A stretch of 64,000 nucleotides of DNA from Lentzea terrae (lineage in GTDB: Bacteria > Actinomycetota > Actinomycetes > Mycobacteriales > Pseudonocardiaceae). The stretch is from NCBI RefSeq assembly GCF_003265345.1, contig NZ_QFWW01000030.1, positions 372,001 to 436,000 of the forward strand, written 5' to 3'. Both the position numbers and the translations under genes were made by a program. Within the stretch, counting starts at the first letter, position 1. Each line of letters starts with the position of its first letter. This document shows positions 1 to 8,405 of this stretch, one piece after another. The notes beneath the pieces are model-generated. The model was not told the origin of the DNA and did not search any database. It saw nothing but the letters and a program-made list of their open reading frames with translations.

Positions 1-51
1 GCGGACGACCCGGAAAAAGCCGTCCGCGAGATCAACCAGAGGACTACTTAG
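1..51 (+). CDS. C-terminal end of a gene entering from the left
   Basis: The first 16 codons read openly from base 1 to a TAG at 49-51 and encode a charged, protein-like tail (ADDPEKAVREINQRTT). The stop overlaps the stop of the convergent lipoprotein gene by 8 bases, an arrangement seen at several other convergent pairs here. Too little is visible to name it, and it could be a chance reading frame. Confidence 0.35.
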   Translation, partial: ADDPEKAVREINQRTT

Positions 52-1543
52 GCTCCCACTTGTCGAGGTTCCACCACGGACCCCAGGCCAACGCGCCGTA
101 GGAGTTCGGGTCGACCACGGCCTGATAGCCGTTCCACGAGTCACGCAGCACGTACGCGTGCTCGGGGAAGACCAGCACGGCCATCGACGGCGCCGCGACG
201 AACGCCTGCTGGAAGAGCTTGTACGACACCGCTCGCTGGGCCGGGTCGATGAGCTTGCGGCCGTTGTCCAGCGCGGCGTCGGCTGCGGGACTGCCCTGCC
301 CGCGCAGGTCGTAGAGCATCAGGTCCGGGTCGAACGGCGAGCCCTCGCCGTACAGCAGCGCATCGGCTCCCATCCGCGGCCGGATCGCCTCCCACGACAG
401 GCCGGCCAGCTGCACGTCCACGCCCACGGCCCTGGCGTCGGCCGCGAACGCCGTCGCCAGGTCGGCGCGCAGGTCGTCGCCGAGCGGGTACATCAGCGTG
501 AAGCGGGCCGGGACGCCTTCGCGCACCCGGATGCCGTCCGCACCGGGCACCCAGCCTCCCGCGTCGAGCTGCCGGGCGGCCTCGGTCTTGTCATAGCGGA
601 ACTTCGCGGTCGGGTCGAACTCCTCGGCCAGCGCGTCCGGCACCGGCGTGTAGGCGATCGTGCCCTTGCCGTCCAGCAAACTGTCGATCATGCCCTGGCG
701 GTTCGAGGCGTAGTTCAGCGCGAGGCGGATGGCGGCGTTGCCGGTCACCGGGTTCGCCGCGGGCAGCCGCACCGCGCGGTAGTCGGCGCTGCGGTGGTAC
801 TGCACGAGCAGGCCCGACTTACCGGTGAACTGCGCGGCGATCTTGGGCGGCAGCACCGTGCCGTCGAACTCGCCGTCCTGCATGCGGCGCGCGCGCTGGT
901 TGTCGTCCGTCACGAACACCACGGTCAGCTTCTTGACCTTGGGCACGCCGTCGAAGTACGTCTCGTTGGCGTCCAGCAACAGCCGGTCGCCCTTCTTCCA
1001 CTCGGTGACCTTGTACGGACCGGTGCCGACGGGCTGGCCGTCCGGCTTCGCCTGCTCGCTGGGCAGGACGCCGAGGGTGAGCAGATGTGGGAACGCCGCG
1101 TACTGCTGGTCGAGGGTGAAGCGGACCGTCGACGGGCCGATCTGCTCGACGGCCTTGAGCGTGCTGAACCTGTCCTTCACCGGGTTCTGCAACGCGGCGG
1201 TGTAGGTCGCGACCACGTCCTCCGCGCCGAACGTGCTGCCGTCGGTGAACTTGACGTCACCCCGCAGCTTCACCGTCCAGCTCAGCCCGTCCGCGGCCGG
1301 TTCCGGCAGGTCGGCGGCCAGCTGCGGCTTGAGCGAACCGTCCTGGCGGTGTTCGACGAGACCGTCGTAGATCTTCGACACGCCCTGCGCGCCGTAGCCG
1401 AGCAGCGGGTTCAGCGTGGCCGGCTCGTCGCGGTCGGCCAGCACGATGGACGTGCCGTTCGTGCCACCGTCCGGGCGGGGCGTGGCGGTCTCGGTGCAGC
1501 CCGCGACGGCCAGCAACACGACGAGCAGCAGTGGGAAACGCAC
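44..1543 (-). CDS. ABC transporter substrate-binding lipoprotein (oligopeptide/SBP5 family)
   Basis: This is an extracytoplasmic binding protein of the peptide/nickel type (SBP_bac_5), about 500 residues, the usual family length. The N-terminus is a lipoprotein signal: a hydrophobic run ends in the lipobox LAVAGC, so the mature protein should be anchored through Cys16. The body has family features such as DEPATLNPLL near the N-terminus and the VKFTDGSTFGAEDVV segment. I prefer the GTG start at 1543 because it leaves a compact signal peptide; an in-frame ATG at 1576 would overlap the divergent amidase gene. No permease or ATPase is visible in the window, so the substrate is unknown; partners may lie to the left. 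Confidence 0.9.
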   Translation of the reverse strand: MRFPLLLVVLLAVAGCTETATPRPDGGTNGTSIVLADRDEPATLNPLLGYGAQGVSKIYDGLVEHRQDGSLKPQLAADLPEPAADGLSWTVKLRGDVKFTDGSTFGAEDVVATYTAALQNPVKDRFSTLKAVEQIGPSTVRFTLDQQYAAFPHLLTLGVLPSEQAKPDGQPVGTGPYKVTEWKKGDRLLLDANETYFDGVPKVKKLTVVFVTDDNQRARRMQDGEFDGTVLPPKIAAQFTGKSGLLVQYHRSADYRAVRLPAANPVTGNAAIRLALNYASNRQGMIDSLLDGKGTIAYTPVPDALAEEFDPTAKFRYDKTEAARQLDAGGWVPGADGIRVREGVPARFTLMYPLGDDLRADLATAFAADARAVGVDVQLAGLSWEAIRPRMGADALLYGEGSPFDPDLMLYDLRGQGSPAADAALDNGRKLIDPAQRAVSYKLFQQAFVAAPSMAVLVFPEHAYVLRDSWNGYQAVVDPNSYGALAWGPWWNLDKWEPK

Positions 1544-1555
1544 GGTTCCGGACCC

Positions 1556-1561
1556 TACAGT
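1556..1561 (+). promoter_or_regulatory. -10 box of a leaderless promoter for the amidase gene
   Basis: TACAGT lies exactly 7 bases upstream of the ATG at 1569, the spacing expected if transcription begins at the start codon. No Shine-Dalgarno sequence is present. Confidence 0.5.
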
Positions 1562-1568
1562 GATCCGC

Positions 1569-2345
1569 ATGCGCATCGCTGTGAGTCAGATCAGCTCCAC
1601 CACCGATCCCCGGTCCAACCTGGAGCTCGTCCGCGACGCGGTGCGCAGGGCCGAGGGCGCGCGCGTCGTCCTGCTGCCCGAGGCGACCATGTGCCGGTTC
1701 GGCGTGCCCCTGAGCCCCGTCGCGGAGCCGTTGGACGGTCCGTGGGCGTCTGCGGTGCACGAGATCGCCGCCTCGCACGACGTCGTGGTGGTGGCCGGCA
1801 TGTTCACGCCCTCTGGCGACCGCGTCACGAACACGATGCTGGTCACCGGGCCGGACATCCACGTGGGCTACGACAAGATCCACCTGTTCGACGCGTTCGG
1901 GTTCCAGGAGTCGCGCACGGTCGCTCCTGGCTCCACGCCGCTGACCTTCGAACTGGACGGCGTCACCCTGGGCGTCGCCACCTGCTACGACATCCGCTTC
2001 CCCGAGCTGTTCCGCGCGCTGGCGGACGAGGGTGCGTCAGCGGTGCTGGTCGGGGCGTCGTGGGGCGCGGGGCCGGGCAAGAAGGAGCAGTGGGAACTGC
2101 TGGTGCGGGCACGGGCGCTGGACTGCACCTCGTGGGTGGTGGCGTGCGGGCAGGCCTACCCCGGCGAACTGGGCTCGTCGGCGCCGACCGGCATCGGGTA
2201 CTCGACGGTCGCCGACCCGTTCGGGAACGTGGCTCTGCAGCTGGACGACAAGCCCGCCGTCTCGGTCGTTGAAATCGACACCGAGGGGACGGTGGAACAA
2301 GCTCGCTCCGTCCTTCCTGTGCTGGCGAACCGACGGCTACGTTGA
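1569..2345 (+). CDS. carbon-nitrogen hydrolase (nitrilase superfamily amidase)
   Basis: The 258-residue protein carries the complete nitrilase-superfamily catalytic triad: Glu38 in LLPEAT, Lys103 in YDKIHLFDA and Cys139 in ATCYDIRFPE. The YDKIHLFD and CYDIRFPELFR segments resemble the Nit1/Nit2-like branch (omega-amidase or deaminated-glutathione amidase), so it probably hydrolyses a small amide in the cytoplasm, perhaps as metabolite repair; the exact substrate cannot be read from the sequence. The ATG at 1569 is chosen because the conserved beta strand begins right there and a -10 box sits 7 bases upstream. It is divergent from the lipoprotein gene. Confidence 0.92.
   Translation: MRIAVSQISSTTDPRSNLELVRDAVRRAEGARVVLLPEATMCRFGVPLSPVAEPLDGPWASAVHEIAASHDVVVVAGMFTPSGDRVTNTMLVTGPDIHVGYDKIHLFDAFGFQESRTVAPGSTPLTFELDGVTLGVATCYDIRFPELFRALADEGASAVLVGASWGAGPGKKEQWELLVRARALDCTSWVVACGQAYPGELGSSAPTGIGYSTVADPFGNVALQLDDKPAVSVVEIDTEGTVEQARSVLPVLANRRLR
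2338..2343 (+). promoter_or_regulatory. -10 box of a leaderless promoter for the cupin gene
   Basis: TACGTT overlaps the last codons of the amidase gene and stands 7 bases before the ATG at 2351, with no ribosome binding site in between. Confidence 0.4.
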
Positions 2346-2350
2346 CCTTC

Positions 2351-2758
2351 ATGCGCATCGTTTCGGCTGTAGTGGCCGCTTTGCTGTTGTTCTCCGGTGT
2401 CGCCTCGGCGACGCCCTCGCGCGGGGTGACCGCTCGCGAGATCGCCAAGTGGTCCGTCGGCGACCGCGACTACGTCGTCCGCGAGATCACCGTGGCGCCC
2501 GGTGGCAGCACCGGCTGGCACCACCACGACGGCACGCTGTACGCGGTGGTGAAGAAGGGCGTGCTGACCCGCACGATGTCCGACTGCACCACCAACTTCG
2601 TGCACCACCGCGGGGACGCGTTGATCGAGGAACCCCACCACGTGCACATCGGACGCAACCTCGGCACCGAACCGATGGTGCTGCAGGTGGTGTACGTCAA
2701 CCCGGCCGGTACGCCGCTGTCGCGCGACGAACCGAATCCGGGTTGTTCGTTCGAGTGA
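2351..2758 (+). CDS. secreted cupin-domain protein
   Basis: A 135-residue protein with a Sec signal peptide (hydrophobic core VVAALLLFSG, likely cleaved after SASA) followed by a single cupin barrel. The first cupin motif is visible as GWHHHDGTLYAVVKKG (metal-binding His residues) and the second around EEPHHVHIGRN. It probably binds a metal or small ligand outside the membrane; the reaction is unknown. It is adjacent to the amidase gene and converges on nadC with a single base between the stop codons, so there is no room for a private terminator. Confidence 0.85.
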   Translation: MRIVSAVVAALLLFSGVASATPSRGVTAREIAKWSVGDRDYVVREITVAPGGSTGWHHHDGTLYAVVKKGVLTRTMSDCTTNFVHHRGDALIEEPHHVHIGRNLGTEPMVLQVVYVNPAGTPLSRDEPNPGCSFE

Positions 2759-2759
2759 G

Positions 2760-3596
2760 CTAGCGAAGGTCCAGGCCGAGGTCGAGTGACGGCGACGAGT
2801 GCGTGAGACCGCCGACCGCGAGGTAGTCCACGCCCGTCTCGGCGTACTGGCGGGCCACGTCCAGCGTGAGCCCGCCGGACGCCTCCAGCCGCACGTTCGC
2901 CGGCCGACGGCGAACGGCCTCCAAGCACTGCTCCGGCGTGAAGTTGTCCAGCAGCACCAGTTCCGCGCCCTCTGCCAGCGCCTCGTCGAGCTGCTCCAGG
3001 CTGTCGACCTCGACCTCCATCAGCAGCTCCGGCGCGTGCGCACGGGCTGCCCGGATCGCGGCACCGACGGAACCCGCCGCGGCGACGTGGTTGTCCTTGA
3101 TCAGGATCGCGTCGCCGAGGCCCATGCGGTGGTTCACGCCGCCGCCGCAGCGCACCGCGTACTTCTGCAGCAAACGCAGGCCCGGCAACGTCTTCCGCGA
3201 GTCGCGGACGGCAGCGCCGGTGCCCTCGATCGCGTCGACCCAGCGGGCGGTCTGCGTGGCGATGCCGGAGAGGTGGCAGATCAGGTTCAACGCCGTGCGC
3301 TCGACCGTGAGCAGGCCGCGGGCCGGGCCGGTGAGCACCAATGCGGGCTCGCCGGGCACGGCCTTTGAGCCGTCCGTGGCCTCGGTCAGCACCTCGACCT
3401 CGGGCAGGTAGCGCTGGAAGGCCGCGCGGGCAATGGAAACGCCGCACAGCACTCCGCCAGCGCGGGGTGTGATCTCCGCGGTGGCAGTGGCCTTCTCCGG
3501 CACGGTCGCCAGGGTGGTGGCGTCCAGGCCGTAGCGGAGGTCCTCCTCCAGGGCGAGCTGGATGACCCGGTTCGCGTCGTCCCAATCGATGGTCAT
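2760..3596 (-). CDS. nadC: nicotinate-nucleotide pyrophosphorylase (quinolinate phosphoribosyltransferase)
   Basis: Third gene of the de novo NAD operon: converts quinolinate plus PRPP to nicotinate mononucleotide, CO2 and pyrophosphate. The 278-residue length is normal. Family signatures are in order: ERTALN (99-104), DSRKTLPGLR (132-141), the KYAVRCGGG segment (145-153) and the NHRMGLGDAILIKDNH phosphate-binding region (155-170). The ATG at 3596 overlaps the nadB stop by four bases (ATGA), indicating translational coupling. Expected to be repressed with nadA and nadB by the adjacent NrtR. Confidence 0.97.
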   Translation of the reverse strand: MTIDWDDANRVIQLALEEDLRYGLDATTLATVPEKATATAEITPRAGGVLCGVSIARAAFQRYLPEVEVLTEATDGSKAVPGEPALVLTGPARGLLTVERTALNLICHLSGIATQTARWVDAIEGTGAAVRDSRKTLPGLRLLQKYAVRCGGGVNHRMGLGDAILIKDNHVAAAGSVGAAIRAARAHAPELLMEVEVDSLEQLDEALAEGAELVLLDNFTPEQCLEAVRRRPANVRLEASGGLTLDVARQYAETGVDYLAVGGLTHSSPSLDLGLDLR

Positions 3597-5206
3597 GCGA
3601 CCCCCTCTGCCAGAACAGGATCGGCCAGCACGGGCTGACCGGTCGGGGTGAGCCGGACGAGCTGACTGCGTTGCCACGCCTCGGAACGCGAGGTGTGGTC
3701 GGTGCGGACGTGGCAACCGCGCGACTCGGTGCGCTCGGCGGCCGCGGCGATCAGCGCGCGGGCGGCCATGGTCAGCGCCGCGTCCTCCACGAGCTCGCGC
3801 GACTCCAGCTGCTTGTCCACAGTGGACACGTCGAGCACCGAGCCCACCACCGCAAGCCCCTCGGCGTCACGGCCGATCGCGGCGTAGCGGGACATCACGC
3901 GCTGAAGCATGTCGCGGTCCGCGACGGGCGCGGTCGGCAACGCGACCTCGGGCGTCCTGGCCGCAACCACCAGACCGAGGGCGAGATCCGCGGCCACGGC
4001 TTCGGCGGCACGGGTGCCGCAGACCAGGCCTTCGAGCAAGCTGTTGGAAGCCAGGCGGTTCGCACCGTGCAGGCCGGTGCGGGCGACCTCACCGACGGCG
4101 TAGAGACCGGTCACGCCGGTGCGACCGTCGACGGACGAAACCACGCCACCACAGGCGAAGTGAGCAGCCGGGGCGACGGGAATCGGGTCCACCGCCGGGT
4201 CGATGCCGACCGAAACGCAGGCCGCGTACACGGTCGGGAACCGGGAAGCCATGTCGTGCAACGAAGTCGCGTCCAGGAAGACGTGGTCGTCGACGCCACC
4301 GGGTTCCAAAGCCATGTGCCGGGTGATCGCGGCCGCCACGACGTCGCGCGGGGCCAGGTCTTCCAGCGGGTGCACGCCCTGCATCACGCGGGCGCCGGTC
4401 GCGTCGACCAGCACGGCACCCTCGCCGCGCACGGCCTCCGTGACGAGCGGGCAGCGGCCACGAGCGCCGCGGCCGGTGTACAGCACCGTCGGGTGGAACT
4501 GGATGAACTCGACGTCGGCGGCCAACGCTCCGGCACGCAACGCCAGCGCCAGGCCGTCACCCGTTGCGACAGCGGGGTTCGAGGTCGCCTGGTACATCTG
4601 GCCGATGCCACCGGTCGCGAGCAGCACGGCCGGTGCGGAGAGAACGCCGGGCACGCCGTTGCCGTCCAGCACCAGCAAACCGCACACCGCACCGAGCGGT
4701 GTCTTCACCGCGTCGACCGCGACGTGGTTCTCCAGCAGGGGAACCCGTCCGTCCACAGTGGCCTTCAACAGCGCCCGCTCGACCTCGGCACCGGTCGCGT
4801 CACCACCGGCGTGCACGACGCGGAACGCGCTGTGCCCACCTTCGCGGGTGCGCTCCAGCAGTCCGTCGGGCCGGGCGTCGAACACGGCGCCGCGCTCGCG
4901 CAACCGGGCAACAGCAGCAGGTCCGTCGGAGATGATCGCCGTGACCGCAGCGGAGTCGCAGAGGCCCGCGCCCGCCGTCAGCGTGTCCTCGATGTGCCGC
5001 CCGACCGAGTCGCCGGGGTCGTGCTGGTCCTCCATGACGACGGCGACGCCGCCCTGAGCCCAGCGGGTGTTGCCGTCGTCGCCCGCCGCCTTCGTGACGA
5101 CGAGAACGCGAAGTCCCAGCTCACGAGCGTGCAACGCGGCCGTCAGCCCCGCCACGCCCGTACCGACCACGATCAGGTCGGCCCGCGCCTCCCAGCGCGC
5201 GGCCAT
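3593..5206 (-). CDS. nadB: L-aspartate oxidase
   Basis: FAD enzyme that oxidises L-aspartate to iminosuccinate, which NadA condenses with dihydroxyacetone phosphate. The 537-residue protein opens with the FAD dinucleotide fold (G15-x-G17-x-x-G20 in VVGTGVAGL), followed by the succinate-dehydrogenase-like substrate domain: QFHPTVLY, GEGAVLVDATG and the HFACGGVVS segment that carries the substrate-contact histidine of this family. The ATG at 5206 shares one base with the nadA stop; a GTG one codon upstream is an equal alternative. Middle gene of nadA-nadB-nadC. Confidence 0.97.
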   Translation of the reverse strand: MAARWEARADLIVVGTGVAGLTAALHARELGLRVLVVTKAAGDDGNTRWAQGGVAVVMEDQHDPGDSVGRHIEDTLTAGAGLCDSAAVTAIISDGPAAVARLRERGAVFDARPDGLLERTREGGHSAFRVVHAGGDATGAEVERALLKATVDGRVPLLENHVAVDAVKTPLGAVCGLLVLDGNGVPGVLSAPAVLLATGGIGQMYQATSNPAVATGDGLALALRAGALAADVEFIQFHPTVLYTGRGARGRCPLVTEAVRGEGAVLVDATGARVMQGVHPLEDLAPRDVVAAAITRHMALEPGGVDDHVFLDATSLHDMASRFPTVYAACVSVGIDPAVDPIPVAPAAHFACGGVVSSVDGRTGVTGLYAVGEVARTGLHGANRLASNSLLEGLVCGTRAAEAVAADLALGLVVAARTPEVALPTAPVADRDMLQRVMSRYAAIGRDAEGLAVVGSVLDVSTVDKQLESRELVEDAALTMAARALIAAAAERTESRGCHVRTDHTSRSEAWQRSQLVRLTPTGQPVLADPVLAEGVA

Positions 5207-6225
5207 CACTCACCGCCGCCGGGCTGGCCGATCTCGATCATGCGCTGCACGGCACCCTGGGCCCGACGAGCGGTCTCCAGGTCCACGTGCACCTCGTCCA
5301 GGCCGTCACGCACGCACCGCAGCAGCGCGGCCGGGGTGATCATCTTCATGTAGGTGCAGGACGCGCGGTCGTTGACGGCGCGGAAGTCGATCTCCGGGGC
5401 GGCCTTGCGCAGCTGGTGCAGCATGCCGACCTCGGTCGCGACGAGCACCTTGCGGGCGTTCGTCGAACGCGCGGCGGTGATCATGTCGCCGGTCGAGAGG
5501 ATCTTGACCTTCTCCGCCGGCACGATGCCCTCGCCGCTCAGGTACAGCGCCGACGTCGCGCAGCCGCACTCCGGGTGGATGAACAGGTCGGCGTCCGGGT
5601 TCGCGGCGGCGCGCTCAGCCAGCTCCGGGCCGTTGATGCCGGCGTGGACGTGGCACTCGCCCGCCCAGATGTGCAGGTTCTCGCGGCCGGTCTCGCGCTT
5701 CACGTGCGCGCCCAGGAACTGGTCCGGGCAGAACAGCACCTCGCGGTCGGCCGGGATCGAGCGCACCACGTCGACGGCGTTCGACGACGTGCAGCAGATG
5801 TCCGTCTCGGCCTTCACCTCGGCGGTGGTGTTCACATAGGACACGACGACCGCGCCGGGGTGCTGCGCCTTCCACTCGCGCAGCTGGGCGCCGGTGATCG
5901 AGTCGGCGAGCGAGCAGCCGGCGCGCTCGTCCGGGATCAGCACGGTCTTCTCCGGCGCGAGGATCTTCGCCGTCTCGGCCATGAAGTGCACGCCGCAGAA
6001 GATGATGGTCTGCGCGTCGGACTGCGCCGCGATGCGCGACAGGGCGAGGGAGTCGCCGGTGTGGTGGGCGATGTCCTGGATCTCGGGCAGCTGGTAGTTG
6101 TGCGCCAGGATGACGGCGTCGCGTTCCTTCGCGAGTCGCAACACCTCGTCGCGCCACGCGGCGTTCGGCTCGACGCCACCGAATACACCTGACGCGGTTC
6201 GCTCCACAGTTGCGGTAGCGACCAT
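5206..6225 (-). CDS. nadA: quinolinate synthase
   Basis: 4Fe-4S enzyme that makes quinolinate from iminosuccinate and dihydroxyacetone phosphate. The 339-residue protein has the three conserved cysteine sites that bind the cluster (in ERAGCSLADS, ICCTSSNAV and PECGCATSAL) and the AHNYQLPEIQDIAHHTGDS substrate-binding segment. The ATG at 6225 is preferred because a strong GAGGAGG ribosome binding site lies 8 bases upstream; an in-frame ATG at 6306 would run into the divergent nrtR promoter. First gene of the NAD operon and the one nearest the putative NrtR operator. Confidence 0.97.
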   Translation of the reverse strand: MVATATVERTASGVFGGVEPNAAWRDEVLRLAKERDAVILAHNYQLPEIQDIAHHTGDSLALSRIAAQSDAQTIIFCGVHFMAETAKILAPEKTVLIPDERAGCSLADSITGAQLREWKAQHPGAVVVSYVNTTAEVKAETDICCTSSNAVDVVRSIPADREVLFCPDQFLGAHVKRETGRENLHIWAGECHVHAGINGPELAERAAANPDADLFIHPECGCATSALYLSGEGIVPAEKVKILSTGDMITAARSTNARKVLVATEVGMLHQLRKAAPEIDFRAVNDRASCTYMKMITPAALLRCVRDGLDEVHVDLETARRAQGAVQRMIEIGQPGGGE

Positions 6226-6273
6226 GACTGCCTCCTCGGTCCAGGTTTTCGCCTGATGGTCGAAAACGTCGCC

Positions 6274-6282
6274 GATAGTATC
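6274..6282. promoter_or_regulatory. symmetric bidirectional promoter and candidate NrtR operator
   Basis: GATAGTATC is a 9-base dyad between nadA and nrtR. It supplies a -10 box to each side: TAGTAT (6276-6281) rightward, exactly 7 bases before the nrtR GTG at 6289, and TACTAT on the opposite strand toward nadA. Overlap of dyad symmetry with both -10 boxes is what one expects for an autoregulated NrtR site, but I infer this from position only. Confidence 0.5.
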
Positions 6283-6288
6283 AGCCGA

Positions 6289-6993
6289 GTGGCGGGCGTG
6301 GGACATGAAGTTCTGGCAGCTGTGCTGCGGGTGAGAGGTGCGTCACTCCAGGTCATGCTGTGGGAGCGCGCACGGGAGCCGCACGCTCACCGCTGGTCGC
6401 TGCCCGGTGGGGAGCTGCGGGTGGACGAGGACGTGGAGTCCTCCATCCGCCGTCAGCTGACCGAAAAAGTCGACGTGCGACAGTTGTCACACGTCGAGCA
6501 GCTCGCGGTTTTCAGCGCCCCGGACCGCGTACCCGGACCCCGCGTCGTGGCGACCGCGTTCCTCGGCCTGGTCCCTTCGGACGCCGATCCGGAGCGTCCG
6601 GCGGACACCGAGTGGCACTGCGTGGACACGCTTCCTCCAATGGCGTTCGACCACGCCGCGATCGTGCATCGAGCGCGGCACCGGCTCGCCTCGAAGCTGT
6701 CCTACACGAACCTCGGCTTCGCTTTGGCGCCACCGGAGTTCACGATCTCGCTGCTGCGCGACCACTACTCGGCCGCACTGGGTTACCGGGTGTCCGCGAC
6801 GAACCTCCAACGGGTGCTGTCGCGCCGGTTGCTGCTGGAACCGACGGGTGGTACCGCTCCCCCCGGCCCGTCCGGTGGCCGCCCGGCCGCCCTGTTCCGG
6901 TTCAGCGCCAAGGGAATCAAGGTGACCGATCCGTTCGCCGTGTTGAGACCGCCGGGATCCGGCCGTCCGGCGGGCGGGAGTGGCACCCCGTAA
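6289..6993 (+). CDS. nrtR: NrtR-family NUDIX/winged-helix transcriptional regulator of NAD synthesis
   Basis: NrtR proteins fuse an N-terminal NUDIX-like domain that senses ADP-ribose or NAD-cycle intermediates to a C-terminal winged helix. Both parts are visible: a degenerate Nudix box (GGELRVDEDVESSIRRQL, with RQ instead of catalytic RE, so probably non-hydrolytic) and, from about residue 150, the FTISLLRDHYSAALGYRVS...LQRVLSRRL helix-turn-helix ending in GGRPAALFRF, typical of NrtR. It is divergent from nadABC, which the family commonly represses. I chose GTG 6289 because a -10 box lies 7 bases upstream; an ATG at 6256 is in frame but would place the promoter inside the gene. Confidence 0.85.
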   Translation: MAGVGHEVLAAVLRVRGASLQVMLWERAREPHAHRWSLPGGELRVDEDVESSIRRQLTEKVDVRQLSHVEQLAVFSAPDRVPGPRVVATAFLGLVPSDADPERPADTEWHCVDTLPPMAFDHAAIVHRARHRLASKLSYTNLGFALAPPEFTISLLRDHYSAALGYRVSATNLQRVLSRRLLLEPTGGTAPPGPSGGRPAALFRFSAKGIKVTDPFAVLRPPGSGRPAGGSGTP

Positions 6994-6996
6994 CGT
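6991..6996 (+). promoter_or_regulatory. -10 box overlapping the nrtR stop codon
   Basis: TAACGT includes the nrtR TAA stop and is followed after 6 bases by the GTG start of the LON-domain gene, so the latter can be transcribed on its own as a leaderless mRNA. Confidence 0.5.
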
Positions 6997-7002
6997 GGAC
7001 GC

Positions 7003-7683
7003 GTGGCCGAGACGCTTCCACTCTTCCCCCTGGGCACGGTGCTGCTGCCTGGGGCGTCTTTGCCGCTGCACATCTTCGAGCCGCGCTACCGCCAGCTCGT
7101 CGTCGACCTGATGACCGGCTCGTTGTTCGGCCGCACGTTCGGGGTCGTGTGCATCAAGGAGGGCTGGGAGGTCGGCGCGGACAACGTCCGTTCCCTCGAG
7201 GACATCGGCTGCTCCGCCGACCTGCTGGACGCCCGCCCGTTGCCGGAGGGCCGCTTCGACATCGTCACGCGCGGAGTGCGCCGCTTCCGCCTGCTGGACG
7301 TCGACTCCACGACCGCGCCGTACCTGCTCGGCCGGGTCGAGTACCTGGACGACGCGCCGGTGCCGGAGGCCGCGCTGGAGGTCGTGCCGATCCTGGAACG
7401 CGGAGCGCGCGCGGCACACGAGCGGTACTGCGGCGCGGCCTGGCACCGCGAGGACTGGTCCTCCCCCGCCGACGACGTGGAACTGGGCGCGCTGTCGTAC
7501 CTGCTGGCCGCGGACTGCCTGCTGCCCGTCGAGGACCGGCAGCGGTTGCTGGAGGAGACCTCGCCGGCGCGGCGGCTGCGGTTGGTCCGGCGGATGCTGC
7601 ACCGGGAGACGGGGATTCTCAGCGCGTTGAAGGCCGTTCCGGTGCCGTTGACCGAGTTCGGGCACGTGCCGAACCCGAACTAG
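7003..7683 (+). CDS. LON peptidase substrate-binding domain protein
   Basis: A stand-alone LON N-terminal domain of 226 residues without the ATPase or protease parts. The family signature is at the start: LPLFPLGTVLLPGASLPLHIFEPRY, and later VCIKEGWEVG and RFDIVTRGVRRFRL. Such single-domain proteins are common in actinobacteria and may help in substrate recognition or regulation; no enzymatic function is expected. The GTG start directly follows a -10 box, with no ribosome binding site. Its stop codon overlaps the stop of the convergent hydrolase in the bases CTAG. Confidence 0.9.
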   Translation: MAETLPLFPLGTVLLPGASLPLHIFEPRYRQLVVDLMTGSLFGRTFGVVCIKEGWEVGADNVRSLEDIGCSADLLDARPLPEGRFDIVTRGVRRFRLLDVDSTTAPYLLGRVEYLDDAPVPEAALEVVPILERGARAAHERYCGAAWHREDWSSPADDVELGALSYLLAADCLLPVEDRQRLLEETSPARRLRLVRRMLHRETGILSALKAVPVPLTEFGHVPNPN

Positions 7684-8297
7684 AAGAACCTCTTGAGCGC
7701 CGGCACGAGCAGGCTCGGACGTTCCGCCGGACTGTCGTGGCCTGCTTGCTCGACGAGGACCTTCTCGGCCTGCGGCAGCAGATCCCCAAGTGCGTGAAGG
7801 GCATTCCGGTGGTGGCGCGCCGACTTGGCGCCGCCGAGCAGCAGCACCCGGCTGCGGAGCGCCCTGAACCGCTCCAGGTACCTGCTGCCCTCCTTGGCGA
7901 GCCGGAAGTCGTGCCGCACCGTCGGCGGCCGGCGCGGCATCATTCGCAACCTGCGTTCCCGTTCCGGGCTGATCGGCGGCTCGTAGGCGGCGACGTGCGT
8001 GATGCCGGACAGTCGCAGTGCCGCCTCCAGCGCGATCACCGCACCGGAACCCACGCCGAACACCCGCCCGGCGCCGGTGGCCTCCAGCACCGCCCAGACG
8101 TCCTCGACCTCGGCCAGGAGGCCGTGTTCGCCACGACCGCGGCGGTCGACGACGTGCACGGTGAAGTCGCTCGCCAGCTCGTCCGCCAAGTCCTGGTAAA
8201 CGTGCGAGGTGTCCAGCACGCCGTGGACGACGAGCAGGCCGGGGCCCGTGCCGGTGCTGCGACAGCCGATGGTCGTGCCGTCCGCTGAGGTGATCAC
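7680..8297 (-). CDS. alpha/beta-hydrolase fold protein with divergent nucleophile elbow
   Basis: A short (205-residue) alpha/beta-hydrolase: the oxyanion strand LLVVHGVLDTSHVYQDLADEL and a C-terminal QAGHDSPAERP containing the expected catalytic His are present. The elbow reads VFGVGSGAVIA, so the residue two before the Ser is Val rather than Gly and the one two after is Ala; the GxSxG pattern is not met exactly. It may be a divergent esterase or a non-enzymatic relative. Convergent with the LON gene, sharing four bases at the stops. Confidence 0.75.
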   Translation of the reverse strand: MITSADGTTIGCRSTGTGPGLLVVHGVLDTSHVYQDLADELASDFTVHVVDRRGRGEHGLLAEVEDVWAVLEATGAGRVFGVGSGAVIALEAALRLSGITHVAAYEPPISPERERRLRMMPRRPPTVRHDFRLAKEGSRYLERFRALRSRVLLLGGAKSARHHRNALHALGDLLPQAEKVLVEQAGHDSPAERPSLLVPALKRFF

Positions 8298-8405
8298 CTC
8301 GTCGCCCCCTCTGCTCGCCTGTCACCCCAACGCCCGCACCCCCGTGAACCGTTGAACCGCATCCGGGACCGGCCGTTCGTCGGATCGTTGAATTGTGGCC
8401 TTGTG

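Noticed and set aside
1..27. GCGGACG...CGTCCGC hairpin at the left edge as a terminator for the lipoprotein gene
   Set aside because: The loop is 13 bases, the stem only 7 bp, and the bases read as the end of a protein on the plus strand; cannot be judged at the window edge.
158..2272. A 704-codon plus-strand frame over the lipoprotein and amidase genes
   Set aside because: It runs through two clear genes in wrong frames and has no domain.
3813..3821. TTGTCCACA, a perfect DnaA-box-like sequence
   Set aside because: Single copy inside nadB with no cluster of boxes or AT-rich unwinding region; not an origin.
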